The notes: generated from the letters alone by a model not told the origin. 64,000 nt of DNA from Dyadobacter sp. SG02 (GCF_900109045.1 NZ_FNYL01000011.1:186001-250000); one strand, 5' to 3'. Positions 9,023 through 18,772 are shown, counted from the first letter of the stretch. Made by a program: numbers and translations.

Positions 9023-10471
9023 TCAATAGGCGATCTTCTTGTTTAACTCAAAATCATAAAGCGTCAGCAGCCGCAGACTGTAATATGCCTGCCAGTAATC
9101 GCGCAATGCGAGAATGTAATCGCGGCGGGCGATGTCTTTTTCCTGGGTGGCGATGCCGAGGTCGGTTACGCTGAGGTCGCTGAGGATGAAACGCTCCTTG
9201 GCGATCTGGTACCTTTCGGCGGCAATGCCGTCGGCGACCTGCGTGAGTTTTACCTGCTTTTGCAGCATTTGTAAAAGGGTTACCTGGGTGAATATTTCCT
9301 GTTCAAATGTAAGCTTATCCTGCTCTACCGATTGTTGCGTAAACTCGCGGTTGGCCCGCGCCACCTCCGTGCGGGCCTTGTTGCGTCCCCAGGTGAGAAT
9401 GGGTAATGTGAGCTGCAACTCCACAAACTCGCGGTCCTGCGGGCTCACGTATACATCGCGCGGGAGGTTGCCCTGGTTGGAAAGCCCGAAATTCGCATTC
9501 AGCGTAGCATTCAGGCCATTGGTACGCCGGGCATCTTCCACGTCGCGTTCGGCTTCGAGTAATCTGCGCCGGAATGCTACCGAGGCCGAGCGATTGGCAA
9601 ATGCCTCGTCGAGGGCCAGCCGGGCGTCTACCGCGAATTCGCTCGCTTCGGCCGGAATGGCCAGTTCCAGCTCGCGCTCGTCACGCGTGCCCATGTACAT
9701 TTTCAGTTTGAGCGACGCCACAGCCGCCGATTGCTGTGCCGAAGCGAGGTCTTTCTGCGCAGTAAGCAGCCCCATTTGAAGTTGCAAAAGGTCGTTCTGA
9801 GAGATTTTGCCCAGTTCCAGCTTATGTTTCGCGATTTTGAACAGCGTGTCGTTATTGCTCCGGTTCTTCTCGGCAATCTGCAAATTTACCTGCGACACCA
9901 GCAGATCGAAATAGAAACCGGTCGCATCCAGCGCCACCTGTTCCAGCGACTGAATGTATTGCTGGTTGCCTTCCTGGTATTTCAAAGGCGAGATCCTCCG
10001 GTCCCATTTAAGGGGGTTAAACTGAAACAACGGCTGTTTAATGCCTATTTCAAACGGAATACCATTGTAGCTCGTCACGTCGCGATGAAAATCGTCGAAA
10101 CGCTGCATTTGCTGCTGCACGTAAACCGTTCCGCCCGTCATAGCGATACTCTGGCTAAGCGACAGGCTGAGCATAGAGTTGTTGTTGGATACGTTTTTGA
10201 ATGAAACCGTGCCGTCGGGCTGCGGGACCTGGATGTAGGAGCGTGTGAACCCCGGTACCGTTCCCAGCAGGCTTAGTTGCGGCTTGTAATCGGCCTGGAA
10301 CGAGCGGTACTGCCAGTAATTGGTCTTTTTTTGCGTCACGGCCTGTTTGGAGGCAATAGACTGCTCTTTCGACTGCTGCACCACTTCTTCCAGCGTCAGC
10401 TTGCGAATCTGCGCCGAAACGGTACCGGAAAGTATGATGAAAATCCAGATAAAAAGCTTTCTCATAGTCAT
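9023..10471 (-). CDS. TolC-family outer membrane efflux protein
   Basis: A 482-aa protein with an N-terminal signal peptide (MRKLFIWIFIILSGTVSA; the start may be the Met at position 3) and long amphipathic, coiled-coil-rich repeats typical of the OEP fold. Two halves show the characteristic pattern, for example LLVSQVNLQIAEKNRSNND and DLGIATQEKDIARRDYILAL. It forms the trimeric outer-membrane duct of the tripartite pump. Its start overlaps the stop of the HlyD-like gene by 4 bases (ATGA), so the two are translationally coupled. Confidence 0.93.
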   Translation of the reverse strand: MTMRKLFIWIFIILSGTVSAQIRKLTLEEVVQQSKEQSIASKQAVTQKKTNYWQYRSFQADYKPQLSLLGTVPGFTRSYIQVPQPDGTVSFKNVSNNNSMLSLSLSQSIAMTGGTVYVQQQMQRFDDFHRDVTSYNGIPFEIGIKQPLFQFNPLKWDRRISPLKYQEGNQQYIQSLEQVALDATGFYFDLLVSQVNLQIAEKNRSNNDTLFKIAKHKLELGKISQNDLLQLQMGLLTAQKDLASAQQSAAVASLKLKMYMGTRDERELELAIPAEASEFAVDARLALDEAFANRSASVAFRRRLLEAERDVEDARRTNGLNATLNANFGLSNQGNLPRDVYVSPQDREFVELQLTLPILTWGRNKARTEVARANREFTQQSVEQDKLTFEQEIFTQVTLLQMLQKQVKLTQVADGIAAERYQIAKERFILSDLSVTDLGIATQEKDIARRDYILALRDYWQAYYSLRLLTLYDFELNKKIAY

Positions 10472-11712
10472 TGAATGGTAAGCTCTTCAAGATGTTCGTA
10501 ATCATTCATGTTGGTCAGGATGACCTTCTCCCCGGCATTCACGCCATTTTTAATTTCGACATAATCAAAATTGGAAAGGCCGGTTTCGATTTGCCTCCGG
10601 CGTGCTTTGCCGTTTTCGAGGATGTATACGAATTGTTTCCGCTTACCCGTAAACGCCGGGCCGTTAGCGACGCGCAATGTTTTGGCGCTCTTGCTCGTCA
10701 CCACATACACTTCGACTTTCATATTAGGCCTCAGCGATTCGTTCCGCGCATTATCGAGCTGGATCGTGAACCCGATGACGCCATCCTTCACGGCCGGCTT
10801 CACCTGTGTGATCACCCCGCGCAACTGGACGTCGTTGATTTTGATGATCGCACCGAGCCCCGCCTTTACCTGATCGGCATAGGCGTCCGAACAACTTCCT
10901 TCCACCCTGAAACTACCCAGGTCTGCTACCTTGGCCAGCATTTCACCTTCATTCACCGATGAACCGATATTCTCGTTCACCCACGTGAGCACACCCGGGC
11001 GATCGGCTACGATGTCGGCCATTTTGAGTTTATGCTGCAATTCCTGCAAGTTTTTGCCTTCGATCTGCGCCCCGAGCTCGGTTTCCCGCAAGCTGGCGCC
11101 CATCGATTCACGGTTGTATTTCAGGTCGTTTTCAAGCTGCCGCTTTTCGAGTTCCGAGATTTTCAATGCGTTCTCGGCGCGGGTAATGTCTTCGACCGTC
11201 CCGCCACCTACCCTTTGGAGCCGTTTAGCGTCCTCAAAATCGGCTTTCAGTTTATTGATATTCAGCGACTTGATCTTGTCGTTAATCTCGGCATCATACA
11301 AATCCTTGTTCAACTTCATCCGCAGCTGATCGATACTGTTCTTTTTCAGTTCGAGTTGATCTTCGTAGCGTTCGGATTCGATCTCTGTTAATGATTTATC
11401 GAGTTCTACAATGCGCTGGCCGGGCTTTACACGGGTACCGGGCGTAAGCAGAATACGCTTGATGCTCGCGCGGATGGGACTCGTGAAGATCTGTTCGTAA
11501 GCGGGGATGATCTCCCCGGAAGCAGTAAGGGTATTTTCCACGTCGCCGGTTTCGACGGTACCTGTTCTGATCCGCGCGCTTTCAAGCGTACTCGAAAGCG
11601 ACTTTTTGAAAAAGTAAAAAAGGACTGCCAGCCCTACCCCGACGGCCCCGATGATCAGCCATCGGCGGTTTCTGGTTAGCTTGACATATTCCGGTGCAAT
11701 TTCCCGATCCAT
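10468..11712 (-). CDS. HlyD/MacA-like membrane fusion protein
   Basis: A periplasmic adaptor with one N-terminal membrane anchor (RRWLIIGAVGVGLAVLFYFF), a lipoyl-like half motif (FTSPIRASIKRILLTPGTRV), a coiled-coil hairpin of about 130 residues and beta-barrel domains. It links the inner-membrane ABC permeases to the TolC-like duct. An upstream ATG at 11748 would add 12 residues. I prefer 11712 because the protein then begins MDREIAPEYVKL, a usual start for this family as I remember it. That start also leaves a leader of about 45 bases behind the sigma-54-like promoter at 11769-11784, whereas 11748 would leave about 10. First gene of the efflux locus. Confidence 0.9.
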   Translation of the reverse strand: MDREIAPEYVKLTRNRRWLIIGAVGVGLAVLFYFFKKSLSSTLESARIRTGTVETGDVENTLTASGEIIPAYEQIFTSPIRASIKRILLTPGTRVKPGQRIVELDKSLTEIESERYEDQLELKKNSIDQLRMKLNKDLYDAEINDKIKSLNINKLKADFEDAKRLQRVGGGTVEDITRAENALKISELEKRQLENDLKYNRESMGASLRETELGAQIEGKNLQELQHKLKMADIVADRPGVLTWVNENIGSSVNEGEMLAKVADLGSFRVEGSCSDAYADQVKAGLGAIIKINDVQLRGVITQVKPAVKDGVIGFTIQLDNARNESLRPNMKVEVYVVTSKSAKTLRVANGPAFTGKRKQFVYILENGKARRRQIETGLSNFDYVEIKNGVNAGEKVILTNMNDYEHLEELTIQ

Positions 11713-11768
11713 GTGGGTTTTATTGGAGGTTTCAGTGAAAAAATTCATGGCTAATACGCCTTCATTTA

Positions 11769-11784
11769 TCCGAAATCCGTGCCA
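11769..11784 (-). promoter_or_regulatory. Candidate sigma-54 (-24/-12) promoter of the efflux locus
   Basis: Read on the minus strand the site is TGGCACGGATTTCGGA. The -24 block TGGCACG is a perfect match to the sigma-54 consensus. The -12 block (TCGGA against TTGCA) matches at three of five positions and has GG in place of the usual GC. It lies about 60 bases upstream of the preferred HlyD start, and the locus itself encodes a sigma-54 activator. The fit is inferred from sequence alone. Confidence 0.5.
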
Positions 11785-11836
11785 ACATCTAACACACTAC
11801 AAATCAGCCATTTATAATATATTTTTAAAACAAAAA

Positions 11837-11856
11837 ACCGTGCGATAACGCACGGT
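11837..11856 (-). terminator. Intrinsic terminator behind the secreted protein gene
   Basis: A perfect 8-bp stem ACCGTGCG / CGCACGGT with a 4-base loop. On the minus strand it is followed by TTTTTTGTTTT. It lies 40-60 bases downstream of the gene at 11899-13185 and separates it from the efflux promoter. Confidence 0.85.
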
Positions 11857-11898
11857 CGGTGTGATTTCAAACTTATTTCTTTCGCTGTTAACTTTCCG

Positions 11899-13185
11899 TC
11901 AGGTTTTCAGTTTCTTCTTTTTCGCGGCGGGGAAAAGGATATTGTTCAGGATCAAACGGTAGCCCGCGGAGTTAGGATGCAGGTTCAGGTCGGTGGGTTC
12001 CTCGCCTACCCGGTGCTGGTAATCCTCCGGATCATGGCCACCGTAGAACGTAAAGAAGCCCTTGCCATGCGTACTGTGAATGTAGCGCGCCTCGCCGGCA
12101 TTTTTGTTCTCCGCCAGGATGATTACCTCCGGTTTGATCAAGCGATTTTTGAATGCGGTAGTTTGTCCGAGAAAGCCCTTAATGATAGTCTGGTGGTTCT
12201 GTGTGAGCATACTCGGTACCGGGTCCCATTTGGCCGAAAACTGGAAGAGCGAGAAAAAGTCGTTCGCTTCGATCATACCGCGCTCGTCGGGCTGGTTATC
12301 GATGTCCGAAAACTCGATTTCATAAGGGTATGGGATCGTTTTGAAATCGTGGAATGCGAAGGAATTGTTGTAATTCAGCTTTCCGTTTGCAGTAGGGTCG
12401 GCCGGTGTGCCGTCGTACATCGCGTCCACAATGTCGATGCCATCTGCTGCGAGCGCAATGTCGAATGTATCCGTCGCATTACACATCGCAAACATGTAGC
12501 CTCCGCCCGTTACAAACTCGGCGATCCTTTTAGCGACCGCCAGCTTCATTTGAGGTACATTGTTAAACTGGAATTTGGTAGCGGTCTCTTCTGCTTCTTT
12601 CTTCTGCTCGCGGTACCAGGGATAATCCTTGTATTGGAAGAATTTACCAAACTGGCCGGTGAAATCCTCGTGGTGCAAATGCAGCCAGTCGTATTCGGGT
12701 AATTTGTTATTCAAAACCTCGTCGTCGTACACTACGTCGTAGGGAATTTCGGCATAGGTAAGCACCAGTGTCACGGCATCGTCCCATGGAAGTTTGGATT
12801 TGGGAGAATATACGGCAATGCGGGGCGCTTTTTGAAGTTTCACGGCATCCATATTCACATCCGGCGAGCTGATCTGGTTCAATATCTGCCCGGCCTGGCC
12901 TTCGGAGATCACTTCGAAACTCACGCCACGTACCGTCATTTCCGAGGCAAATTGCTGATTGTAAGCCACCATAAAACTGCCGCCCCGGTAGTTGAGGAGC
13001 CAGTCCATTTCCATTTCGTAATTTTTCAGGATCCAGTAAGATATGCCGTACGCCTTCAGATGGTTTTTCTGCGACTCGTCCATCGGGATCAGCAGGCGGT
13101 TTGCCATAGCATTCAGCGAGCCGATCAAAAAAATGACGAGCGGGATATACAAGCGTATCACTGGTTTGATTCTTTCGACTTTCAT
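11899..13185 (-). CDS. Conserved secreted protein of unknown function
   Basis: A 428-aa protein with a signal peptide (IRLYIPLVIFLIGSLNAMA) and a soluble alpha/beta-looking body. Similar Bacteroidota proteins are, as I recall, often labelled asparagine synthetase B. However, no N-terminal nucleophile Cys and no synthetase ATP-pyrophosphatase motif (SGGxDS) is visible, so that name should not be trusted. Features such as LHLHHEDFTGQFG, a GGGYMFAMCNATDTFD segment and a C-terminal HSTHGKGFFTFYGGHDPE suggest a glutamine-amidotransferase-like or ThuA-like fold, but this is a guess. It has its own terminator downstream. Confidence 0.75.
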   Translation of the reverse strand: MKVERIKPVIRLYIPLVIFLIGSLNAMANRLLIPMDESQKNHLKAYGISYWILKNYEMEMDWLLNYRGGSFMVAYNQQFASEMTVRGVSFEVISEGQAGQILNQISSPDVNMDAVKLQKAPRIAVYSPKSKLPWDDAVTLVLTYAEIPYDVVYDDEVLNNKLPEYDWLHLHHEDFTGQFGKFFQYKDYPWYREQKKEAEETATKFQFNNVPQMKLAVAKRIAEFVTGGGYMFAMCNATDTFDIALAADGIDIVDAMYDGTPADPTANGKLNYNNSFAFHDFKTIPYPYEIEFSDIDNQPDERGMIEANDFFSLFQFSAKWDPVPSMLTQNHQTIIKGFLGQTTAFKNRLIKPEVIILAENKNAGEARYIHSTHGKGFFTFYGGHDPEDYQHRVGEEPTDLNLHPNSAGYRLILNNILFPAAKKKKLKT

Positions 13186-13365
13186 GCGCAGTTTTACATT
13201 CAGGTAAAGATTAAATATAATAAAGAAACCGTCACGATACGAAATCTACCACAAAACTCGTACCGGTTTCTGACGTCTGAGCCCCGTCGGGATTCCCTCC
13301 GGACTTCGTGCGAACAACATTACTAACGACCAAACCCTGTTTCTGGTGCATCAGCTTTACACGCC

Positions 13366-14610
13366 ATGATTATACGCGAAAACATCGAAGAAGGCCTGCG
13401 TTCGATCCAAAGTAACCTCCTCCGGACTGTACTTACAGCCATGATCATCGCCATCGGCATTACCTCCCTCGTGGGGATCCTCACAGCCATCGACGGCATT
13501 CAGGGCTCGGTCAACAGCAGCTTCGCCGATCTTGGCGCCAACACATTCACCGTGCGCAACCGCGATGACGACGAATTTCGCAGCGGAGGGCGCCGGAGCA
13601 AACAATATCCCGCCGTTACGTATCGCCAGGCAATCACTTTTGCTCAAAAATTCAAAGCTTCCTACGAAGCCACCGCCTCACTTTCGTCCAACATCGGCGG
13701 CGCGGTGCAAGTCAATTACCGGAGCAAAAAAACCAACCCGAACAGCGACGTAGTCGGCTCCGACGACCAATACCTGGGCATCAACGGCTACAAGATCGAC
13801 CTGGGCCGAAATCTCGACAAGAATGACCTCGAAAAATCCCTGAATGTTGCAGTTTTAGGGCAAGAAATTGCGCGTAAACTTTTCGAAAACAGCGACCCGC
13901 TCAACAAGGAAATCACTTTCATGGGCAGTCGTTATAAAGTAATCGGTGTCCTCGCCAAAAAGGGCTCGCTGGGCGGCAATAATAACTCCGACAGGCTTAT
14001 TCTCATTCCACTTGAAAGCGGCCGTGGCCTCGCTGCCAACCGCACGCTTACTTACAATATCACCGCTTCGGCACCTAATGCCGCCGATGGTGACCTGATT
14101 GTCGAAGAAGCGCGCGGCATGATGCGCCGCATCCGCAGCGACGAGCTCGGCAAGGAAGATTCGTTTACCATCGACCGGGCCGATGCAATGGTGAAAGATT
14201 TTGCGGAAGTCAGTGGTTACCTACGCCTCGGCGGCTTTGTGATCGGCACCGTCACATTGCTCGGCGCTGCCATTGCATTGATGAACATCATGCTCGTTTC
14301 AGTTACCGAACGGACGCGTGAAATCGGCATCCGGAAATCTCTGGGCGCCACCCCACGCGTGATCCGCATGCAATTCCTGATCGAAGCGATCGTCGTCTGC
14401 ATCCTGGGCGGTATCGGTGGCTTGATCCTCGGCATCATCGTCGGCAACGCCATTACAGGCGTCATCAGCGAAAACAGCACATTCGTAGTCCCCTGGCTCT
14501 GGATGGCCGTCGGCATTGCCATATGCGTGATGGTGGGCGTGCTCTCAGGCATCTACCCGGCCATCAAAGCATCGCGCCTGGACCCTATCGAGGCATTACG
14601 CTATGAATAA
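13366..14610 (+). CDS. ABC transporter permease, MacB-like
   Basis: A 414-aa permease with an N-terminal helix (TVLTAMIIAIGITSLVGILT), a MacB-PCD periplasmic domain (about residues 45-270) and three C-terminal helices. The coupling motif is RTREIGIRKSLGATPRVIRMQF. It is closer to canonical MacB permeases than the two in the efflux locus. No ATPase or fusion protein adjoins it, so its partner is encoded elsewhere or shared. Transcribed toward the tRNA-Leu gene. Confidence 0.92.
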   Translation: MIIRENIEEGLRSIQSNLLRTVLTAMIIAIGITSLVGILTAIDGIQGSVNSSFADLGANTFTVRNRDDDEFRSGGRRSKQYPAVTYRQAITFAQKFKASYEATASLSSNIGGAVQVNYRSKKTNPNSDVVGSDDQYLGINGYKIDLGRNLDKNDLEKSLNVAVLGQEIARKLFENSDPLNKEITFMGSRYKVIGVLAKKGSLGGNNNSDRLILIPLESGRGLAANRTLTYNITASAPNAADGDLIVEEARGMMRRIRSDELGKEDSFTIDRADAMVKDFAEVSGYLRLGGFVIGTVTLLGAAIALMNIMLVSVTERTREIGIRKSLGATPRVIRMQFLIEAIVVCILGGIGGLILGIIVGNAITGVISENSTFVVPWLWMAVGIAICVMVGVLSGIYPAIKASRLDPIEALRYE

Positions 14611-14724
14611 GCGGGTTAGCATTTACGCCTAAAATTTCTCACAAAAATCTTACGAAAATTTGCATTGCGGGCTTGCTTAATCTCTTTTTCTGCCTACTTT
14701 TGCACTCCCAACAAGTAAGAGAAT

Positions 14725-14808
14725 GCCCAGATGGCGGAATCGGTAGACGCGTTGGTCTCAAACACCAATGAGGTTACACTCGTGCCGGTTCGACTCCGGC
14801 TCTGGGTA
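14725..14808 (+). tRNA. tRNA-Leu (anticodon CAA)
   Basis: An 84-nt class II tRNA. Acceptor strands GCCCAGA (14725-14731) and TCTGGGT (14801-14807) pair, with one G-U wobble at the end. The anticodon stem TTGGT/ACCAA encloses the loop CTCAAAC, giving anticodon CAA for UUG codons. The D arm (GGCGGAATCGGTAGACGC), a long variable arm (GAG...CTC) and the T arm (GCCGGTTCGACTCCGGC) are all present. The 3' CCA is not encoded. Its 3' end and terminator are duplicated at 24512-24575. Confidence 0.96.
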
Positions 14809-14838
14809 CAAAAGCCCTTCAACGCAAGTTGAGGGGCT
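14804..14838 (+). repeat. 35-bp direct repeat, copy A (tRNA-Leu 3' end plus terminator)
   Basis: The last five tRNA bases and the following terminator stem are repeated without mismatch at 24536-24570, 9,732 bp downstream. The repeat begins GGGTACAAAAGCCC and ends GTTGAGGGGCT. Such a repeat at a tRNA 3' end is the usual footprint of integration at an attachment site, although no integrase gene lies between the copies. Confidence 0.85.
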
Positions 14839-14844
14839 TTTTTG
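14810..14844 (+). terminator. tRNA-Leu intrinsic terminator
   Basis: Stem AAGCCCTTCAAC / GTTGAGGGGCTT with loop GCAA and one G-T pair, followed by TTTTTTG directly behind the tRNA. Confidence 0.92.
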
Positions 14845-15048
14845 CTTTGGGCATCTTAGAAAATTACGCTCAAACCTTAGGAATAGATTAGTTTACCGAC
14901 AGGCATAACGGACTGGACCAACCGATTGTCCCGGCCCTGTCGATTCTCCGCAATGCTTTATTGCTTCTTTCGTACAGTAACTCCAGAGCCGATTCTGACA
15001 CTCTTTTTTTACCTTGTACCTGCAAAATCACCTCAATGCCCCTATTCC

Positions 15049-18000
15049 ATGAAAATATTCTCCGTTCCGGGTTTAGTTAGCTTGTTGAATGCATCCGGGA
15101 AAGCCGGTGATTTTTTTCGGAAGTTTATTTTCCTGGTGATAGTGGGTTTCTCTTCACTTTCTTATGTGTATGCCGCCGGGCCCAGGTTGCAAATAACGGA
15201 CATATCTCTTCCCAGGCAGTTCAAGGACCGCAATATCAAACAGGCAGTTTACGACTCAAAGGGACTTCTCTGGTTTTTTACCAACAGGGATATATACCGT
15301 TTCGACGGAAATAATGTCATCGGGCTGGGCCCACAGTTCGGGATCCAGCCTTATACCATTAAATTCATTCACTGCGACGATCATGACCGCCTTTGGATAG
15401 GCACCCGGCAAACGCTCATCCGGCTGGACCTCAGAACCTGGAAGCACCATTCTTTCCTATTTCCTGCCGCTGCACATGATCCCGACAACGCGGGCGCTAC
15501 CGGCTATATCATGCAGACCAACGCGGGACGTGTATTGGTAGCGGCAGGTTGGGGAAAGCTTTATGAGGTGAAAGCAGATAGCCTTCGGCTGGTATTTGAC
15601 CTCAAAGACAACATTAACGAAGGGACAAGAAAAGGGGCGGTCAACTGGATTCATGAACAGGCCGACGGCGATCTCTGGCTCACTACCGGCTACGTGGCCC
15701 GCATCGTGCGGCTGCATTCCGAAAATAACAGATACGTGCTGAAAGAGATCGTCAGACAGGTCGACTTTATCGATAAGTCCATTCAGCATCCGGTTTATCA
15801 CGGGTCTGGAAAAATCCTGTTTTTGACCGACCGGGGAGAATTGAAAATGCTGGACTGTAATTCAAAGGTTATAGCAAATGTAAGACTGCCCCGACCCGTT
15901 CGCTGCGCCTACCAAACACCGCTTTCCAGGCATCAGGTACTGATAACCACCATTGAAAATGAGCTGTTTATATACGATTTCAATAACAACCACATTACGG
16001 CGGCCGGCCCTCAAAGCGTTATCGCCGGAAAGCGCATTCCCGAACACAACAATTACAATCTCAGCCAGCTTATCGTATACGAGTCCGGTCAGGAAAGGGG
16101 AATTTTCCGCGTCGCTTTGGCTCCGGACAAGCCTGGAATAGAGGCTGTTGATCTGACCAGGGGAAACAGCATAAGGTCCATTTACAAACACCCGAACGGA
16201 GATGTATTCCTTGGGACCTATTCAGAGGGTTTTCTCAAAATCGATGGAAGCACCGGCGCCAAAAAGCAGCTGACCAATTTGCTTTTCGTCTATAAAATAG
16301 TCCCGTGGTCGGCAGACAGTCTTCTGCTAGGCATTGAAGGCGGTGGTTTGTATTGGTACGACATCCCCAAGGGAATCTTTTCGCAGGCTATGACCAAATA
16401 TGGGCAGCTTTACGAAAAATACGTCACCTCCATTGTTCGCACAGGTGATCTGGCATGGGTGGGATGTTACCAAGGCTTTTACCTGGCCGATCTCAAAAAG
16501 GGACAAATCATCGAAAGCAATGGCGGCAATGCCGAATTTGCCGCCCGGCAGGTTCACGTTTCAGCTTTATACATACAGGATGGCTTTCTCTGGGTATGTA
16601 CGGCAGATGGGCTTTTTGTTTTTAAATATAGTAAGGATGGAGTCGGAAAAATCGTCTACCGCAGCGACGACCAAACCAGCTGTCCCTCGCTGACTTTCGT
16701 AGGAGACCGGGTTTACGCAGCTACCATCGGCAAGGGGCTCGTCGTGCTCGACCGGCGCAGTTTTAAAAGGGTCGCGTGGATCGATGAAACGAAAAACCTG
16801 GCCGGCAGCCTGGTCTATTCCATCAGCTTTCGGAAGAATGTGCTGCTGGCAGGTACGAACAACGGGCTCAGCCGCATCGACCTGCAAACGGGGCTGATCC
16901 GAAACTACAAAGAAAGCGACGGCTTGCCCTCCAACGAATTCAATACCGGCGCCTCTTTCTTGTCCGGCGATACGCTCCTGTTGGGAACCGTAAGCGGCGT
17001 TGTGGTGATACCAATCGACAAGCTTCTGGCATCCGGCCCCAAAGCAGCGGGGGCCCTTTATGTGACCCAATTGCTTACTCAGACAAAAGACAATGACCGT
17101 AAAGCCGACTTGACACTCCCCTATCATTCAGGAACTGAAATCGTGATTCCCGCTGACGTGATCTCTTTCACGGTTCACCTGGGCGGGGACATCAGCGGAA
17201 CCGCCGATGAAACGCCCTATTTTTTCAGGCTCGATAAAGACATGGCGTGGAGCAGGCTGGGAAACAACAAGGAAATCTCACTCGTAAGGCCGCAGCCCGG
17301 ATCTTACCGGCTCGAAGTAGGCACAGCCGCGCCCAACGGAAAGGTCAACGCGATCGTGACGGCGGAAATGATCAGGATTAAGCCACAATTTTCAGAAACA
17401 GTATGGTTTAAGATATTGCTAATCACTGCCGCCCTGGCTTTGGGAATGGCCGTATTCCGGTACCTGGAAAGGCAAAGGGAAAAAGAAAGAGGCCTGCGGC
17501 TCAAAATTGCGGAAGACCTTCACGACGAGGTAGGCGGATTGATTTCTGGCCTTGCCCTTCAAGCTGATTTTCTCCAATATGCGGACGAAAGCCAGCGAAA
17601 GGAATACCTCCGCAAAATTATAGAGACAGGCCGCTTGGCTGTTAAAAGCATGCACGACGTGGTGTGGAGCATCGATCCGCGGAACGACAATGCCAAGACA
17701 TTAACCGATCGCATGAAAGATTATGCCGAATTTGCCCTGAAACCGATTGGGATACAATACGAGTTTGAAAGTAAGGGAATCACTGAGCTCACTTTCCTTT
17801 CCCAGCAGGTTCGACAGAATATTTGGCTCATCTATAAAGAAGCGATCACGAACGTTTGTAAACATTCGCAAGCCGAACAAGCGCAGATTACCCTCGATTT
17901 CTATGATTCGCAATGGCGAATGTGCATTACGGACAATGGAAAAGGGCTCGGTGATGTTTCCAGCCAGGGAAATGGCCTCAAAAACATGCAGAACAGGGCA

Positions 18001-18129
18001 CACAAAATTCGTGCAGAGTTAAAAGTAGAATCCGGAACATGGGGGGGCGTCGCGGTCACATTGGCAAAGAAGCAAAGCAGTACGGAACTACCTGTATGGG
18101 TGGGAAAACAAACCCAGAACCCTGCTTAA
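15049..18129 (+). CDS. Beta-propeller sensor histidine kinase (ligand-binding propeller + HisKA_3)
   Basis: About 1026 aa from the preferred start ATG 15049 (MKIFSVPGLV), which places a signal peptide (FIFLVIVGFSSLSYVYAA) properly; an upstream ATG at 14926 would bury it. The large periplasmic part is built of two-component-regulator propeller repeats (for example GLLWFFTNRDIYRFDG, GDVFLGTYSEGFLKID, NVLLAGTNNGLSRIDL) and a Y_Y_Y-like end domain. One helix follows near residue 785-806, then a HisKA_3 domain with LHDEVGGLISGLALQADFL and an ATPase domain (DNGKGLGD, GNGLKNMQNRA). This is the LytS/NarX-like architecture used for polysaccharide or surface signals in Bacteroidota. It is paired with the NarL-type regulator 13 bases downstream. 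Confidence 0.92.
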   Translation: MKIFSVPGLVSLLNASGKAGDFFRKFIFLVIVGFSSLSYVYAAGPRLQITDISLPRQFKDRNIKQAVYDSKGLLWFFTNRDIYRFDGNNVIGLGPQFGIQPYTIKFIHCDDHDRLWIGTRQTLIRLDLRTWKHHSFLFPAAAHDPDNAGATGYIMQTNAGRVLVAAGWGKLYEVKADSLRLVFDLKDNINEGTRKGAVNWIHEQADGDLWLTTGYVARIVRLHSENNRYVLKEIVRQVDFIDKSIQHPVYHGSGKILFLTDRGELKMLDCNSKVIANVRLPRPVRCAYQTPLSRHQVLITTIENELFIYDFNNNHITAAGPQSVIAGKRIPEHNNYNLSQLIVYESGQERGIFRVALAPDKPGIEAVDLTRGNSIRSIYKHPNGDVFLGTYSEGFLKIDGSTGAKKQLTNLLFVYKIVPWSADSLLLGIEGGGLYWYDIPKGIFSQAMTKYGQLYEKYVTSIVRTGDLAWVGCYQGFYLADLKKGQIIESNGGNAEFAARQVHVSALYIQDGFLWVCTADGLFVFKYSKDGVGKIVYRSDDQTSCPSLTFVGDRVYAATIGKGLVVLDRRSFKRVAWIDETKNLAGSLVYSISFRKNVLLAGTNNGLSRIDLQTGLIRNYKESDGLPSNEFNTGASFLSGDTLLLGTVSGVVVIPIDKLLASGPKAAGALYVTQLLTQTKDNDRKADLTLPYHSGTEIVIPADVISFTVHLGGDISGTADETPYFFRLDKDMAWSRLGNNKEISLVRPQPGSYRLEVGTAAPNGKVNAIVTAEMIRIKPQFSETVWFKILLITAALALGMAVFRYLERQREKERGLRLKIAEDLHDEVGGLISGLALQADFLQYADESQRKEYLRKIIETGRLAVKSMHDVVWSIDPRNDNAKTLTDRMKDYAEFALKPIGIQYEFESKGITELTFLSQQVRQNIWLIYKEAITNVCKHSQAEQAQITLDFYDSQWRMCITDNGKGLGDVSSQGNGLKNMQNRAHKIRAELKVESGTWGGVAVTLAKKQSSTELPVWVGKQTQNPA

Positions 18130-18142
18130 TTTTACAGCTACG

Positions 18143-18772
18143 ATGAACAGACTAGCTATTATTGAAGACACAGCGGGCATTCGGCAAGTGCTGGCCGACT
18201 TTTTTGCGGTGCAACCGGATTTCGAACTCGTACTATCCGCCGCGTCGTTCGAAGAATTCGTGGACCGCTGGAATCCCGCGCAACGCCTTGACCTGCTGCT
18301 ATGCGACATTGGCCTGCCCGGCAGATCGGGGATCGAAGCCGTATGGCACATCAAGGAAAGCAGCCCGCAGACGCAGGTGATGATGTTTACCGTGTTTGAG
18401 GACCAGGACAAAATATTCCAGTCACTTTGTGCGGGGGCAACCGGTTATATGCTCAAAAGCTCCCAATTGAGTGAGCTACGGGCCGGGCTCAGGGAAATGC
18501 TGGCCGGAGGCGCCGCCATTTCCCCGAAAATAGCCATGGAAGTGATCCGGTTTTTCAACCGGCCCCAGCAAAAGCAGCCGGACGCCAAATTGACCGTCCG
18601 CGAAATCGAGATATTATCCTTGCTGCAAAGCGGCTCGTCCAACAAAGACATTGGCGATAAGCTGTTTATATCGGTGGAAACCGTCAAGTACCACATCAAG
18701 AACATCTACATCAAGCTCCAAATATCGAGCCGCAGCGAACTTTTGCTGCGTTTCAGAAATCCGCTGGGATAG
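18143..18772 (+). CDS. NarL/LuxR-family response regulator
   Basis: A 209-aa regulator. The receiver domain has acidic residues IIEDTAG near the start, the phosphoacceptor Asp in LLCDIGLPG near residue 54, and the Lys in YMLKSSQ. The C-terminal LuxR-type helix-turn-helix reads LTVREIEILSLLQSGSSNKD then SVETVKYHIKNIYIKL. It is cognate to the propeller kinase upstream and, by position, probably controls the two T9SS-secreted proteins downstream. A NarL-heptamer-like palindrome lies at 18826-18841, ahead of them. Confidence 0.95.
   Translation: MNRLAIIEDTAGIRQVLADFFAVQPDFELVLSAASFEEFVDRWNPAQRLDLLLCDIGLPGRSGIEAVWHIKESSPQTQVMMFTVFEDQDKIFQSLCAGATGYMLKSSQLSELRAGLREMLAGGAAISPKIAMEVIRFFNRPQQKQPDAKLTVREIEILSLLQSGSSNKDIGDKLFISVETVKYHIKNIYIKLQISSRSELLLRFRNPLG

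Noticed and set aside
11899-13185. Asparagine synthetase B
   Set aside because: No N-terminal Cys nucleophile or SGGxDS motif; the protein has a signal peptide and is exported.
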